A DNA stretch of 64,000 nucleotides from Sialis fuliginosa (taxonomy: Eukaryota; Arthropoda; Insecta; Megaloptera; Sialidae): assembly GCA_961205875.1 (NCBI GenBank), contig OY540820.1:2976001-3040000 (forward strand), read 5' to 3'. Below the pieces are notes generated by a model that was not told where the DNA came from, did no database searches, and worked only from the letters and a program-made list of their open reading frames with translations. The position numbers and the translations under genes are program-made. Below are positions 48,701-52,611 of this stretch, piece after piece. The stretch's first letter is position 1; the number at the start of each line of letters is the position of its first letter.

Positions 48701-49337
48701 TCTTTCAATTACAAACTTGAACCCGAATCCGAACCTGAACCCTAAAAAAATAATGATTTTTGAACTAAATAGTTTGCAACATGTTGAACCCGAACCGAAA
48801 TTTATATTTGAACCCGAACCGATCCCGAACCATAAATAAATTCCCGTTCAAGTCCCTGATGTAATATATTGATTTTCCTTGAAAGAATTATAAACTTAAT
48901 GGTTAATTGTTTTTTAAAAACAAGTATGTTAGTACAGCAAATAAATATTTGATTTTTTTGACCTGCTACAACACATCAAACTTTTTGTCAAAAATATATC
49001 TTATAATTTAATAATATATAGAAAAAAAAATAGCGAGGATCATCTTCCAAAAATGTACACAAAAGTTGTTTATTATATGTATTATTTTTAATTGTTCTGA
49101 TAGTAAAAATGTTGCTCAATGAATAGAAAATGCATCCTAGGCAAGTGAATACGCAATTTAATAAAATCTATTTTTGTCTAGGTGGTAACAACACCATTGC
49201 TAAAGTCCGTGGGATCGGTGCCACTGGTGAATGCACAGTACCTGAGTGCGGCGACACTAATGAAGCCAGTCGTGGTGGTGAGTACGCCGTCCGTGGCGGT
49301 GACCTCAGCGGCCAGCCTGCCTCCGACGTCAAGCTAG
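551..49337 (+). CDS. Mnt: Max-binding protein MNT-like bHLH-leucine zipper repressor (whole gene, 10 coding exons)
   Basis: Joining 551-701, 38435-38666, 39310-39481, 40486-40699, 40842-40966, 42540-42743, 43722-43914, 45904-46113, 47788-47918 and 49182-49337 gives 1788 nt: 595 codons plus TAG. Every junction is GT-AG and in phase. Residues about 137-185 form a bHLH with the class-B basic region HNKLEKNRRAHLK, whose His, Glu and Arg contact CACGTG. Residues 186-219 continue as a leucine zipper (VLRRREREYEHEMERL, then L212, L215, L219). The later part is Ser/Thr/Pro/Val-rich and looks disordered. Length is close to vertebrate MNT. MNT-family proteins dimerise with MAX in the nucleus, recruit SIN3 through an N-terminal SID helix and repress MYC targets. 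I see no SID in exon 1, so another N-terminus may exist. MXD or MLX were considered, but the bHLH wording and the long C-terminus fit MNT best. Confidence 0.9.
1093..3139. mobile_element. 2.05-kb hAT-type element with TAGGG ends
   Basis: It starts TAGGGATGTTA and ends TAACAACCCTA, flanked by a perfect 8-bp duplication ATATGATC (1085-1092 and 3140-3147). Both subterminal zones are arrays of a CCGAAACCGAAACCGTATC-type motif (1105-1330; inverted at about 2890-3115). No transposase ORF. Another repeat is nested at 1566-2508. Confidence 0.85.
1566..2508. repeat. Nested repeat with GTTTCCGTAG ends and a 288-bp internal tandem
   Basis: Ends AGGTTTCCGTAG and CTACGGAAACCT are inverted. Units beginning TTGGACYCC recur at about 1713, 2000 and 2289 (periods 287-289 bp), the last partial to about 2465; each has a C-run followed by AATTTCTAAACTAT. 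Related pieces lie at 13127-13373, 14278-14460, 27787-28056 and 60407-60755. Confidence 0.75.
4166..4183. repeat. (TA)n microsatellite
   Basis: Uninterrupted TA dinucleotides in intron 1. Confidence 0.8.
4971..5300. repeat. Dispersed R1 repeat, short copy
   Basis: Inverted ends ATAAGGTACTGG...CCAGTACCTTAT. Internal landmarks shared with the other R1 copies are ACCCCAGTAATGGC and GTAACATGAGTT. Superfamily not determined. Confidence 0.65.
5690..5840. repeat. Dispersed repeat with TGACGTGATGGAGC motif, copy 1
   Basis: It shares GTGTCTCTACTTCAATAAGT, a CTGAAACCGAAACCG core and CATCACGTCAG with copies at 9246-9370 (inverted) and 21900-22056. About 150 bp, class unknown. Confidence 0.6.
6203..6343. 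mobile_element. 141-bp mariner-type MITE
   Basis: TA-flanked ends CACTCACCCAAACAATTAAA and an inverted partner ending GGATGAGTG. The terminal CACTCAC resembles the mariner-like ends at 56548 and 58257. Confidence 0.75.
6440..6640. mobile_element. Truncated copy of the CATAGACATAGAG-ended element
   Basis: It ends CATTCTCTATGTCTAT and shares GACACGACTCT, the CCAAACCTGTTTCTATC stretch and GTTAAAAAACAAAAAA-type sequence with 29852-30621 and 56248-58748. Only one end is present. Confidence 0.6.
6642..6702. repeat. Solo end of the GTACGTTTACACAG palindromic element
   Basis: About 60 bp matching the terminal repeat of the 36957-37531 element (CGGTTATAATAAAACCG, GCGCTGTGTAAACGTAC). Confidence 0.6.
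6830..7060. promoter_or_regulatory. GC-rich island 1 in intron 1 with two CACGTG E-boxes
   Basis: A sharp GC/CpG-rich block in AT-rich DNA. CACGTG occurs at 6960-6965 and 6994-6999, with an NRF1-like GCGCGTGCGCA at 6976-6986 between them. Short ORFs on both strands are GC-driven and resemble no known protein. Candidate alternative promoter or enhancer; nothing directly proves activity. Confidence 0.4.
7235..7337 (-). mobile_element. 103-bp hammerhead-ribozyme-bearing retroelement
   Basis: The insertion is flanked by a perfect 11-bp duplication ACTCTTTATTA (7224-7234 and 7338-7348). On the - strand it starts CTGGAACTG and ends TTTTTCCAGTAG. It has no ORF, so it must depend on another element for movement; Penelope-like elements and retrozymes are the known carriers of such ribozymes. 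A decayed relative lies at 40141-40463. Confidence 0.75.
7277..7325 (-). ncRNA. Hammerhead ribozyme (type I-like, palindromic stem III)
   Basis: Read on the - strand: CTGATGAG (core box 1, 7320-7313), stem II GACTTC-TTAT-GAAGTC (perfect 6 bp), CGAAAC (core box 2), then ACACGTGT as an 8-nt self-complementary stem III, then GTC. Predicted cleavage falls after C at 7285. All invariant core residues are present. Stem I is weak (about 4 pairs, two of them G-U). A palindromic stem III suggests action as a dimer, as known for short-stem III hammerheads. Confidence 0.75.
7872..8243. repeat. Two tandem 186-bp units
   Basis: Unit 7872-8057 is repeated nearly exactly at 8058-8243. Each contains AACGCAG followed by an open frame LMREYIRLLEIYTKYPQF (+ strand) that persists through the unit; the copies differ by a Met/Ile change. 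Origin not recognised. Confidence 0.8.
8898..9157. mobile_element. 260-bp hAT-type MITE
   Basis: Ends TAGGGTGACCAG and CTGGTCACCCTA; perfect 8-bp duplication ATTTCTTA (8890-8897, 9158-9165). A CTCCGGGTTT-type motif is internal. A decayed relative is at 21558-21805. Confidence 0.9.
9246..9370. repeat. Dispersed TGACGTGATGGAGC repeat, copy 2
   Basis: Inverted relative of the copies at 5690 and 21900. Confidence 0.6.
10106..10355. mobile_element. Stowaway-like mariner MITE (250 bp)
   Basis: TA-flanked (10104-10105, 10356-10357) with ends CTCCCTCTATTTCGAAATAC and GTATTTCGGAACAGAGGGAG. CTCCCTC is the hallmark end of Stowaway MITEs of the Tc1/mariner superfamily. No ORF. Confidence 0.75.
10369..10782. 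repeat. Repeat bounded by ATATATTAATCTACTA motifs
   Basis: Inverted AT-rich ends (CATATATTAATCTACTA; TAGTAGATTAATATATG), shared with 14589-15007 and with a tiny copy at 58524-58597. Class unknown. Confidence 0.5.
10847..11725 (+). mobile_element. Helitron-like element copy 1 (5' TC...CTAG 3')
   Basis: It begins TCCTTAATATATATAAAGC, ends GGGCACTGCTAG and is followed immediately by the next TCCTTAATATA start. TC and CTAG termini with no inverted repeat or target duplication fit a non-autonomous Helitron. Internal landmarks are (CTGT)n, ACCACTTATCCGATTTACG and GCCGTCGGCGCGCTG. Confidence 0.55.
11726..12281 (+). mobile_element. Helitron-like element copy 2, truncated
   Basis: Head-to-tail after copy 1 and clearly homologous. 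It loses its 3' part where an inverted copy begins at about 12282. Confidence 0.55.
12282..13120 (-). mobile_element. Helitron-like element copy 3, inverted
   Basis: Same family in the opposite orientation. The CTAG end is at the left (ACTAGCAGTGCCCACGCGG), followed on its own strand by T. The (CTGT)n 5' zone ends near 13120. Confidence 0.55.
13374..14277 (-). mobile_element. Helitron-like element copy 4, inverted, with internal palindromes
   Basis: CTAG end near 13375 (CTAGCTGGGCCCGCGCGGC) and TATATATATTAAGGA at the right. It contains two perfect inverted repeats at 13986-14102 that other copies lack. Confidence 0.55.
13986..14102. repeat. Two adjacent perfect hairpins
   Basis: 37-bp arms 13986-14022 / 14028-14064 with a 5-nt loop, then 15-bp arms 14066-14080 / 14088-14102 with a 7-nt loop. 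Compared with sister copies, the extra sequence is an inverted re-copy of neighbouring bases. Confidence 0.95.
14589..15007. repeat. Repeat bounded by ATATATTAATCTACTA motifs, copy 2
   Basis: Left CATATATTAATCTACTAAT, right ATTAGTAGATTAATATATG. Interior AT-rich, no convincing ORF. Confidence 0.55.
15020..15460. repeat. R1 repeat copy, left-truncated
   Basis: It shares GATTTGATGACAATCGGCC, TCATTACTGGTTTTACC and an end resembling TGCCTTTACCTTA with the other R1 copies. Confidence 0.6.
15900..16636. mobile_element. hAT-like element with CAGGGGTC ends
   Basis: CAGGGGTCAAAAC...GTTTCGACCCCTG; TAATCG repeated on both sides (6 bp visible). Rich in GTCAGTAAAATCAGT motifs. A sister copy is at 34726-35228. 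Confidence 0.7.
17444..17910. mobile_element. piggyBac-type MITE, copy 1
   Basis: TTAA at 17440-17443 followed by CCCATTAACGCCCG and CACACTTGTGTAC. The right end is decayed (GGGCGTTATTTGAAA). Homologous to 32376-32886. Confidence 0.7.
18090..18290. promoter_or_regulatory. GC-rich island 2 in intron 1
   Basis: CpG-bearing block (GTGTCGCCGGACACG, CGCGCCGCGGTTGGCGC) amid AT-rich DNA. A 62-codon - strand ORF here is a composition effect. Candidate regulatory or alternative first exon region only. Confidence 0.3.
19079..20133. mobile_element. hAT-type element with CAGGGGTGGCCA ends
   Basis: CAGGGGTGGCCAAAC...GTTGGCCACCCCTG, flanked by CTATAACT / CTATTACT (7 of 8 match). Contains the nested element at 19256-19875. 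Confidence 0.85.
19256..19875. mobile_element. Nested hAT-type element with TAGGGTTGCCA ends
   Basis: TAGGGTTGCCA...TGGCAACCCTA with a perfect 8-bp duplication CTTACTAA (19248-19255, 19876-19883). Internal TTCTCTTTT motifs. The 108-codon ORF across it is not transposase-like. Confidence 0.9.
20339..20880. repeat. R1 repeat, near full-length copy
   Basis: From GTAGTGGCACC to GCATTTACCTTAT (about 540 bp). The best reference for the R1 family. The MSTI...SSNHAVRQLN ORF on its - strand also occurs in the copy at 7610, so it is part of the repeat. Confidence 0.7.
21300..21440. promoter_or_regulatory. GC-rich island 3 with CRE-like and NRF1 sites
   Basis: TTACGTCA (21306-21313, CREB/ATF type) and the perfect palindrome GCGCATGCGC (21342-21351, NRF1 type) lie 28 bp apart, followed by GAGCGGCGGC. 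This combination is typical of TATA-less promoters. No exon with a matching phase was found. Confidence 0.4.
21558..21805. mobile_element. Decayed hAT-type MITE related to 8898-9157
   Basis: Left TAGGTTACCAG, right CTGGTCACCCTA, internal ACTCCGGGTG. Flanking duplication no longer clear. Confidence 0.65.
21900..22056. repeat. Dispersed TGACGTGATGGAGC repeat, copy 3
   Basis: Same core as the copy at 5690, same orientation. Confidence 0.6.
22261..22380. repeat. 20-bp tandem repeat, six units
   Basis: Six units of AATGTCATTTTGACGTTTTA with few substitutions. Confidence 0.9.
22760..23045. mobile_element. mariner-type MITE with ACACGGT subterminal repeats
   Basis: TA-flanked; ends CACCTAATTCTGTTTTTACA and an inverted partner ending CAGAATTGGGTG. 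ACCGTGTAAAAA recurs several times inside. Confidence 0.75.
23046..24002. repeat. Unclassified repeat region with an inverted partner at 24262-24352
   Basis: 23188-23270 (CAGGGTTCTCAGTATCTTTT ...) recurs inverted at 24262-24352. The remainder has poly(A/T) tracts and a C-rich patch near 23920. No gene seen. Confidence 0.45.
24003..24256. repeat. R1 repeat copy, inverted and partial
   Basis: TAATTCTCATGAACTCATG at the start and the TGCCATTACTGGGATC motif near the end. Small R1 fragments also lie at 24794-24866 and 25829-25935. Confidence 0.6.
24870..25820. repeat. R3 dispersed repeat, copy 1
   Basis: Landmarks GATTTTGATGGAATTATCT, GACCTTCCCCGAATCC and TGGGACTTTCTTATACGTA recur at 46985-47730; weaker matches lie in intron 6 (42806-43420). 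Near-palindromic: TATACGTA...GGACTTTC also appears inverted at its right end. Confidence 0.6.
25936..26375 (-). mobile_element. Helitron-type fragment (CTAG end)
   Basis: Begins ACTAGCTGCTACCCGCG, whose reverse ends ...GCTAG before T. It continues with CAAATTTCATCAGGATTGG, GGTTTAGCCGTGA and TTCGCATTTATAATATAAG, a layout common in insect non-autonomous elements. Confidence 0.4.
27539..27640. mobile_element. Solo hAT-type end (CAGCGGTCACCAAACT)
   Basis: CAGCGGTCACCAAACTACGG with GCCTGCGGGCC is a common hAT terminus; no partner end found. Confidence 0.5.
27787..28056. repeat. GTTTCCGTAG-family fragment
   Basis: ATATATCGTGACTGAAGGGTT to CTACGGAACCCT; matches the units at 1566-2508 and 60407-60755. 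Confidence 0.65.
28393..29480. repeat. Composite repeat region (GGAGTCGGAG end and R4 family)
   Basis: GGGCTGTGGAGTCGGAG at 28400 is a hAT-like terminus. From about 28620, blocks containing AAAAATGGCGCC, TGTAGGGGG and ACTACTGGCTCAAAAAAT recur at 30890-31320 and 59023-59440. A (TG)n tract follows at 29513-29528. Confidence 0.5.
29852..30621. mobile_element. 770-bp element with CATAGACATAGAG ends
   Basis: Left CATAAACATAGAGAATGG, right CCATTCTCTATGTCTATG; flanks GGTTTATT / GGTTTATA (7 of 8). CA ends with an 8-bp duplication fit hAT or P superfamily. No transposase. Confidence 0.75.
30890..31320. repeat. R4 dispersed repeat, copy 2
   Basis: Repeats the blocks of 28620-29200 (CCAAGGCGTGTGGTGTGTC, GGTAACGAGGCTTTGGTGGG). 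Confidence 0.6.
32376..32886. mobile_element. piggyBac-type MITE, copy 2 (511 bp)
   Basis: Perfect TTAA at both sides (32372-32375, 32887-32890). Ends CCCATTATCGCCC and GGGCGTTAATAGG are inverted, with CACACTTGTGTAC just inside. No ORF. Confidence 0.85.
33405..33540. repeat. Imperfect long hairpin with CAACGATCTT motifs
   Basis: GGATCTACAACGATTTCTGA pairs with AGAAATCTTTGTAGG...GTAGATC; an inner stem GAAAATTCATGAACTTTC-type is embedded. Origin unknown. Confidence 0.6.
33840..34450. mobile_element. hAT-type element with CAGGGWCTTGAACC ends
   Basis: CAGGGTCTTGAACC...GGTTCAAGTCCCTG; flanks CTTTAAAA / CTTTAAAG. GGTTCGGGTTC arrays lie inside both ends. A related copy is at 48246-48859. Confidence 0.85.
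34726..35228. mobile_element. hAT-like element with CAGGGGTC ends, copy 2
   Basis: CAGGGGTCAAAAC...GACCCCTG; GATAATG repeated on both sides. Inserted next to a TA-flanked MITE fragment. Confidence 0.75.
35245..35560. mobile_element. Partial copy of the GGGTGTTTTT foldback MITE
   Basis: Matches the right half of 39507-40066 and ends in an A-run and CACCC before TA. Left part missing. Confidence 0.6.
35832..36004. mobile_element. 173-bp mariner-type MITE
   Basis: TA-flanked, ends GTCCAGTAAAG and CTTTACTGGAC. Confidence 0.75.
36784..36934. mobile_element. Partial GTACGTTTACACAG element
   Basis: Same sequences as 36957-37531 (GTCGGGTGTAA, GCGCTGTGTAAACGTAC), only one terminus. Confidence 0.6.
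36957..37531. mobile_element. 575-bp palindromic element with about 57-bp inverted ends
   Basis: GTACGTTTACACAGC...GCTGTGTAAACGTAC with arms extending through CCGGTTTAACTATAACCGG. The centre (37240-37400) is less repetitive and encodes a short charged peptide that could be a transposon ORF remnant. Possibly PIF/Harbinger. Confidence 0.7.
37545..37740. promoter_or_regulatory. GC-rich island 4 with CACGTG, 0.7 kb before exon 2
   Basis: CpG- and C-rich (GTCGCGCGCGTTG, CACGCGGTCGCC) with an E-box GTCACGTGC at 37708-37713. Position just upstream of exon 2 suits an alternative Mnt promoter. A short ORF from ATG near 37550 has no usable donor. Confidence 0.4.
38435..38666 (+). CDS. Mnt: Mnt coding exon 2 (residues 51-128)
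   Basis: Acceptor ...TTACAG lies before 38435 and donor GTAAGT follows 38666. The exon encodes a low-complexity segment with Asn/His, a short Gln tract (Q85-Q88) and an acidic/Ser stretch (SNDSTDGAVSMLSDD) leading to the basic KRR before the bHLH. It ends in phase 2 and joins exon 3 as KRRL-STSLR. Confidence 0.88.
38854..39160. mobile_element. hAT-type MITE with CAGGGTGTCCACT ends (Mnt intron 2)
   Basis: CAGGGTGTCCACT...AGTGGACACCCTG with AAAGTCAGGGAA repeats. Flanking duplication not preserved. Sister at 47963-48245. Confidence 0.75.
39310..39481 (+). CDS. Mnt: Mnt coding exon 3: basic region and helix-loop-helix (residues 128-185)
   Basis: The exon encodes the DNA-binding bHLH. The basic region HNKLEKNRRAHLK has His140, Glu144 and Arg148, the E-box-reading residues. 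Helix 1 is ECFELLKRQLP, the loop PPTDDRK, and helix 2 ASNLSILHSALRFIQ. It ends in phase 0 exactly at the helix 2/zipper boundary before GTAATA. This is the most diagnostic exon of the window. Confidence 0.95.
39507..40066. mobile_element. 560-bp foldback MITE (Mnt intron 3)
   Basis: TA-flanked GGGTGTTTTTT...AAAAAACAC; the inverted arms extend past 150 bp through GACTCGGTTT / AAACTGAGTC and CCCAAAATTTCAGACTC. Confidence 0.8.
40141..40463 (-). repeat. Decayed hammerhead element, inverted arrangement, split by a MITE
   Basis: The - strand reads GATTACTGATAAGG, a mutated stem II, GTTGAAACAAG, then AAGTGACATTGTTTTATTGTG, homologous to 7235-7337. On the + strand 40374-40463 repeats the downstream part (GATATTGTTTTATTGTGG ... 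TTCCAGTAG) in opposite orientation. Core changes (CTGATAA, GTATC) suggest the ribozyme is inactive. Confidence 0.65.
40218..40354. mobile_element. 137-bp palindromic MITE inside the hammerhead repeat
   Basis: GCCGTGTTCAGACC...GTGTGAACACTGC with AAAACAAAACAGCA / TGCTGTTTTGTTTT subterminals; flanking TAAT/TTAA. Sister at 54977-55111. Confidence 0.75.
40486..40699 (+). CDS. Mnt: Mnt coding exon 4: leucine zipper (residues 186-256)
   Basis: The exon starts after TTAATTAG and continues helix 2 directly as VLRRREREYEHEMERLAREK, a charged coiled coil with L187, Y194, L201, A208 and L215 in heptad spacing. It is followed by AAQWDNIDFNALLPDD and a Pro/Thr tail. It ends in phase 1 before GTAAGA. A hammerhead-type repeat ends only 22 bp upstream of the exon, so the acceptor region abuts repeat DNA. 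Confidence 0.93.
40842..40966 (+). CDS. Mnt: Mnt coding exon 5 (residues 257-298)
   Basis: Acceptor ATTTTAG, donor GTAAGT. The encoded segment begins GQDDSGHMSDDGDNN and ends in a Ser/Thr run. It is acidic then Ser/Thr-rich, with no fold recognised. The intron before it is only about 140 bp. Confidence 0.85.
41080..41648. mobile_element. TA-flanked MITE with GTCCAGGCTG ends (Mnt intron 5)
   Basis: GTCCAGGCTG...CAGCCTGGAC between TA dinucleotides; 569 bp, no ORF. AAGCTGTAATAACT / ACAGCTTTAATACTT motifs inside. Confidence 0.7.
41730..42395. mobile_element. 666-bp foldback element with about 140-bp inverted ends (Mnt intron 5)
   Basis: GACCGGGAGCC...GGCTCCCGGTC; arms share ACGTCATCGAGTTTCGGG, AAACAAATGCTGGTCGGCCG and AGGCATATCTTGT. 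TA flanks. Confidence 0.75.
42540..42743 (+). CDS. Mnt: Mnt coding exon 6 (residues 299-366)
   Basis: Acceptor TTTATGCAG, donor GTATAT, 68 codons in phase 0. It encodes an Asn/Ser/Thr/Pro-rich segment (HQNGNSNGNSPHTT, TNVTTTTPPTLVHHP). It looks disordered and Thr-rich, like the C-terminal half of MNT proteins. Confidence 0.85.
42744..43721. other. Mnt intron 6, AT-rich with decayed R3 sequence
   Basis: GACCATTATCTCAATGACGTC and TTTTTGAAAACCATC echo the R3 repeat of 24870-25820; the rest is AT-rich with reiterated AGAAAAAAATGTTTTAGAT blocks. Confidence 0.5.
43722..43914 (+). CDS. Mnt: Mnt coding exon 7 (residues 367-430)
   Basis: Acceptor AATTATAG, donor GTTAGT. It encodes VMSAQGLVVSPTIQLV and GERQLLLQTAG, hydrophobic, Gln/Val-rich and activation- or repression-domain-like. 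Phase 1 at the end matches exon 8. Confidence 0.85.
44593..45284. mobile_element. Nested pogo/Tigger-like MITE
   Basis: TA-flanked CAGTCGGGACTCGTTTATTT...AAATGAGTACCGACTG, ends typical of pogo/Tigger elements. No ORF. Contains a third element at 44872-45195. Confidence 0.75.
44872..45195. mobile_element. Third-level nested MITE with CCTTGACCAATCAGCG ends
   Basis: TCCTTGACCAATCAGCGTTG and its inverted partner ending GATTGGTCAAGGA. Inner arms include CACGAAGATGTATTCAA / TTGAATACATCTTCGTG. Confidence 0.75.
45904..46113 (+). CDS. Mnt: Mnt coding exon 8 (residues 431-500)
   Basis: Acceptor TTGATTAG, donor GTAAGT. It encodes GVNKIHRSGSQEPSKTS and a Ser/Thr/Leu-rich stretch (LTLANGLTLSPATVTLASN). 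Phase 1 in and out keeps the frame. Confidence 0.83.
46151..46971. mobile_element. hAT-type element with TAGGGATTGCAAT ends (Mnt intron 8)
   Basis: TAGGGATTGCAATCC...ATTGCAATCCCTA; perfect 8-bp duplication ATTTATAT (46143-46150, 46972-46979). 821 bp, no transposase. Confidence 0.9.
46985..47730. repeat. R3 dispersed repeat, copy 2 (Mnt intron 8)
   Basis: Same landmarks as 24870-25820, abutting the hAT element. Confidence 0.65.
47788..47918 (+). CDS. Mnt: Mnt coding exon 9 (residues 501-544)
   Basis: Acceptor TGATTTACAG, donor GTTAGA. It encodes SSKGTNVAHMVQSHG and then PLTPLVVSQGSQVAHII. It is too short for the usual ORF cut-off and is accepted because phase and composition continue from both neighbours. 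Confidence 0.82.
47963..48245. mobile_element. hAT-type MITE with CAGGGTGTCCACT ends, copy 2 (Mnt intron 9)
   Basis: CAGGGTGTCCACTTTCTG...CAGTGGACACCCTG; directly followed by the GAACCC element. Confidence 0.75.
48246..48859. mobile_element. GAACCC element, copy of 33840-34450 (Mnt intron 9)
   Basis: AACCCGAACC arrays at both ends and terminal GTTCAAGTCCCTG at the right. The left terminus is fused with the preceding MITE. Confidence 0.65.
49182..49337 (+). CDS. Mnt: Mnt terminal coding exon 10 (residues 545-595 and stop)
   Basis: Acceptor TTTTTGTCTAG, then VVTTPLLKSVGSVPLVN, a Val/Ser-rich tail and TAG at 49335-49337. GC content is clearly higher than in flanking DNA. A longer ORF in another frame across this exon is a shadow, since only this frame continues from exon 9. 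Confidence 0.85.
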   Translation: MVTTPLLKSVGSVPLVNAQYLSAATLMKPVVVVSTPSVAVTSAASLPPTSS

Positions 49338-50999
49338 TGCGCGGTACCGCCGCCTGTGAACACTGTACACTTTTCTCCCACCCACTACCCTCTTATCCTT
49401 GACAGTATGTCACGTGTGCGGACCTCACGCCGCAGTTAATATTCCGTAGATCGTTAGACCTGTGTTTGATTGTGTATGGATTACTTCGATGTATTGTGTT
49501 ACCGAAAAAGACGGTACCGGATGTGTATTTTGTTTTGATTGCTTGGATGTTGACCGATCGTTTTGATAATAGTAGAGTTTTTCTTGTTGATTATCGTATT
49601 ATTTATTTTGTTTCTATAGCTGTACAGTGTATATGTTGAAAGTTTGTTTTTATGCCGTTTGGAGTAAATTATTTAAACTGTTTGTGCACATATAGAAATA
49701 TTTTATTTTTAAATATATACGTATTGTCGTGGAAAATTCTGGTATTATAAACAGAACTAATCGGATTTAGTTTAGTCTGTGATCTGGTTGATCCAGGTGA
49801 AATACATTAGATTATTTATTTATTGAATTTGAAATTTTTGATTATTTCCGAAGATAAATTAATTCTGAATTATACTGGTTATAATGCTGTAACATATTTA
49901 TATTATTTTTTATATTCGAAAAAAATAATAAAATCAATGAAATTGGTAGTTTTCTTCATAGAAACATTCATATGTATATAAGAATGTTACCTTTATTTTA
50001 AAATAAACAAACATACAATTACATTCTATGTTTGTTTTGATAATACTGAAACTATTATTAAATTGTATGAAATATTTTACATATCATTCTAAATTGTTTG
50101 TAATTTTTGTTAATTAACTTAACTAATGATTTATGTTTATTCAGAAAAAAAATCTGTCATTTTTGTTATCCTAAAGTTCATGTATCTATTTTAATTGAAA
50201 GTTTAAATGAAATGATGCAAACAAAAATCAAAAAAGCTAGGTAAATATTTTGTAATTAAAAAATAATTTATTTTTTGTTTATTTAATAAGAAAATTTTCA
50301 CTTTGTATATTTTTGTGATTTTAAGTTATACATATTTATTAGAAAACAGGACTGACATTTTCAGTAAGTTATATTTTAAGTGATATTTCATTTGTACTGT
50401 TAAACAAAATATGATAATAAAAAGAAAATCAAAATTATATAAATATTAATTTAAAAAAATTATATTGAAATCTACCATATCAAAAAGTACTATGAATAAA
50501 ATGTACTTACAAGAAGCAGTGCACAAACTGTGTTCATGTAAGTTTAAGTACAGCAAAGAATTACTGTCGGAAGACACGACAAAATCTAAACGTGTCCAAT
50601 ATGATAGCACTCACGTGGCCTCGCCTGAATACAGCAGTTTGTGCACATCTACTGGTTTTTACATACATTTCTATGCGAGTATTGATACAACTAAAAAATT
50701 CAAAGAACAAATTTCATCTACAAGATTTAAATCACAAAAAAATCTTGAGAGTATTGTATTCTTGTAGATGAATTACTAATATAATGGATTTTAGTTGTAT
50801 ATTTTTGACATAAAACAATAATCTTTGTTTAATGTATATTTTTGTAATGTATGTATTGATATAGATATACTATAAAACTGAAAAAATTCATTTATATAAA
50901 AAAATTAGGTTTTTGCGAACACAATCAAAAAAAAAAATTACTGTTTTATTATGAAGTAAATATCTTATTGTTACCAATAGTTAAAAAATAAAAACATTT
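49338..50999 (+). other. Probable Mnt 3' UTR and downstream AT-rich DNA
   Basis: Transposon ends are scarce here. Candidate AATAAA signals on the + strand lie at 49927-49932, 50002-50007, 50416-50421 and 50987-50992; which one is used cannot be told. At 50519-50530 and 50635-50646 a perfect inverted repeat GTGCACAAACTG / CAGTTTGTGCAC brackets a less AT-rich stretch. It also contains a 100-codon ORF (50465-50767) that I do not recognise and treat as chance or a UTR ORF. Confidence 0.45.
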
Positions 51000-51000
51000 A

Positions 51001-51179
51001 GGGTCGATTCAGACTCTCGTGCCGGTTTCGCTTCAATCAAATATTCAGTATAGAAATACTGTATCGGAGCGTGATTAGACCGAGACCGGCACGATACCTA
51101 TAGTGTGAATGATTTCATTGTTTATTGTATATTTATATTTGATTAGAGCGAGATCTGACTGGATAGTCTGAATCGACCC
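51001..51179. mobile_element. 179-bp PIF/Harbinger-like MITE
   Basis: GGGTCGATTCAGAC...GTCTGAATCGACCC between TTA trinucleotides (50998-51000, 51180-51182). Inner CGGTTTCG / CGAGACCGG. No ORF. Confidence 0.75.
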
Positions 51180-51196
51180 TTAATATTATTTACAGT

Positions 51197-51809
51197 TAGT
51201 GGCGTTGCTAGGGGGGGGTGACATATGGGACGGAAATCGAATATCCCCCTCTTTTGAAAAATATCAGTGGGCTCTATTTTTTAATACAAATTGGATGGTT
51301 ATCACCCCTTATACTTTCAAAAGCCAAAAAAAGTCAATTTGTTAAATTGTTTACACATTGTTTACAGCTTTAAATAACCAAAAAAATAGGTAAATAGGTT
51401 TTGTTTTTTAACATTTTTGTTTTATTTATTTTTTGCGTAAAAAGTTCATTTCTTGATAAATAAACATACAATCTGGCTTCATTTTTATGTTTACATCTGC
51501 CTATATTAATAAAGTCACAGTATACAAAAAAACACATAAATGAAATAGAGATTTTGCAGATCTACCTGACTTAGCTTGAATAGCCTTTCGAAATTTGTAA
51601 TGCCCATTACAGGTACTTATGAGTATTTTACAAATCTAATAATAAGTGCAAAATTCTTCTTTTAACATAGTGAAGTTAATAAAAAATCAATTCAGGTGTT
51701 ATTTTATATTATAAATTTATATTTACATCAAAAATATCGTTTTGATTAGCATAAGCTTGTAAAATCCCTTCCATGGTCACCTGAGGTAGACCCCCGATCA
51801 ACGCCCCTG
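51197..51809. mobile_element. hAT-type element with (T/C)AGTGGCGTTG ends
   Basis: TAGTGGCGTTG...CAACGCCCCTG, perfect 8-bp duplication TTTACAGT (51189-51196, 51810-51817). G-run then GACGGAAATCGA follow the left end. A related piece is at 52739-53220. Confidence 0.88.
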
Positions 51810-51817
51810 TTTACAGT

Positions 51818-52611
51818 GAAACTATTTTTGCATGCATTACAGAAACAAAAATTTTAATTGATATGTGAAATTTCATGAAATTGAGTATTTTAATTATGAA
51901 AGAAAAATATTATTTAGACCATAAAATATCCAATGTAACAATAGAATAAAAACACTAATGATTATACAATAGTGTTGTTTAGTGTTATATATTTAATTAT
52001 ATCGTATGGTTATTTTTGTATCGCTGCTGGTCGTAAAGATTGATATTATATATTATTTTCATAATGGTCACATTACGAAAGTATTAACTGTTAGCAGTTT
52101 AGTGATTTAGATCAAACACAGGTTGGTATTACTGTACTTTAGGTAAATTACGCTTAAGATGTATTCACATTGGTTGATGTAATATATATATTATTTATTG
52201 GTCAACCGATAGTGAACCAGATAAATGTTTTTGGTGGATTTAGATATTCGTTTTGGGTATTTAATCATCGCTCAGAATTACCTGATGCAAACCAAGCCAT
52301 GTGAATACCTCTTGGTAAAAAAATGACCTGTTATATTTTTTATTTTACACTACGAATAGTGTTGTATTTATTTTAAGGTATGAAGTATAATTTAAATAAA
52401 TAGTATAAAAATTAAATAGCGTTTCATTATTTTTAATAAATTCTCAGAACCTGTTACGTTACTAGTAATCTTTCAGTTATTAAATAAATCTGTTAACATT
52501 CGATGAATTAATTTCATAACAAAAGGTGTTTATTATGTACTGGAAATATAATGTAATTTCTTTTTTTAATAATCAATACATGAAATAATAAATATTGCAA
52601 GTAGGTATATA
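51818..52611. other. AT-rich spacer between Mnt and SNRPD3
   Basis: No gene or clear repeat end; several AATAAA on the + strand could serve a long Mnt 3' UTR. Confidence 0.4.

Noticed and set aside
49130..49402. 90-codon ORF across Mnt exon 10
   Set aside because: Shadow frame; the phase-0 frame from exon 9 gives the Val/Ser-rich tail and TAG at 49337.
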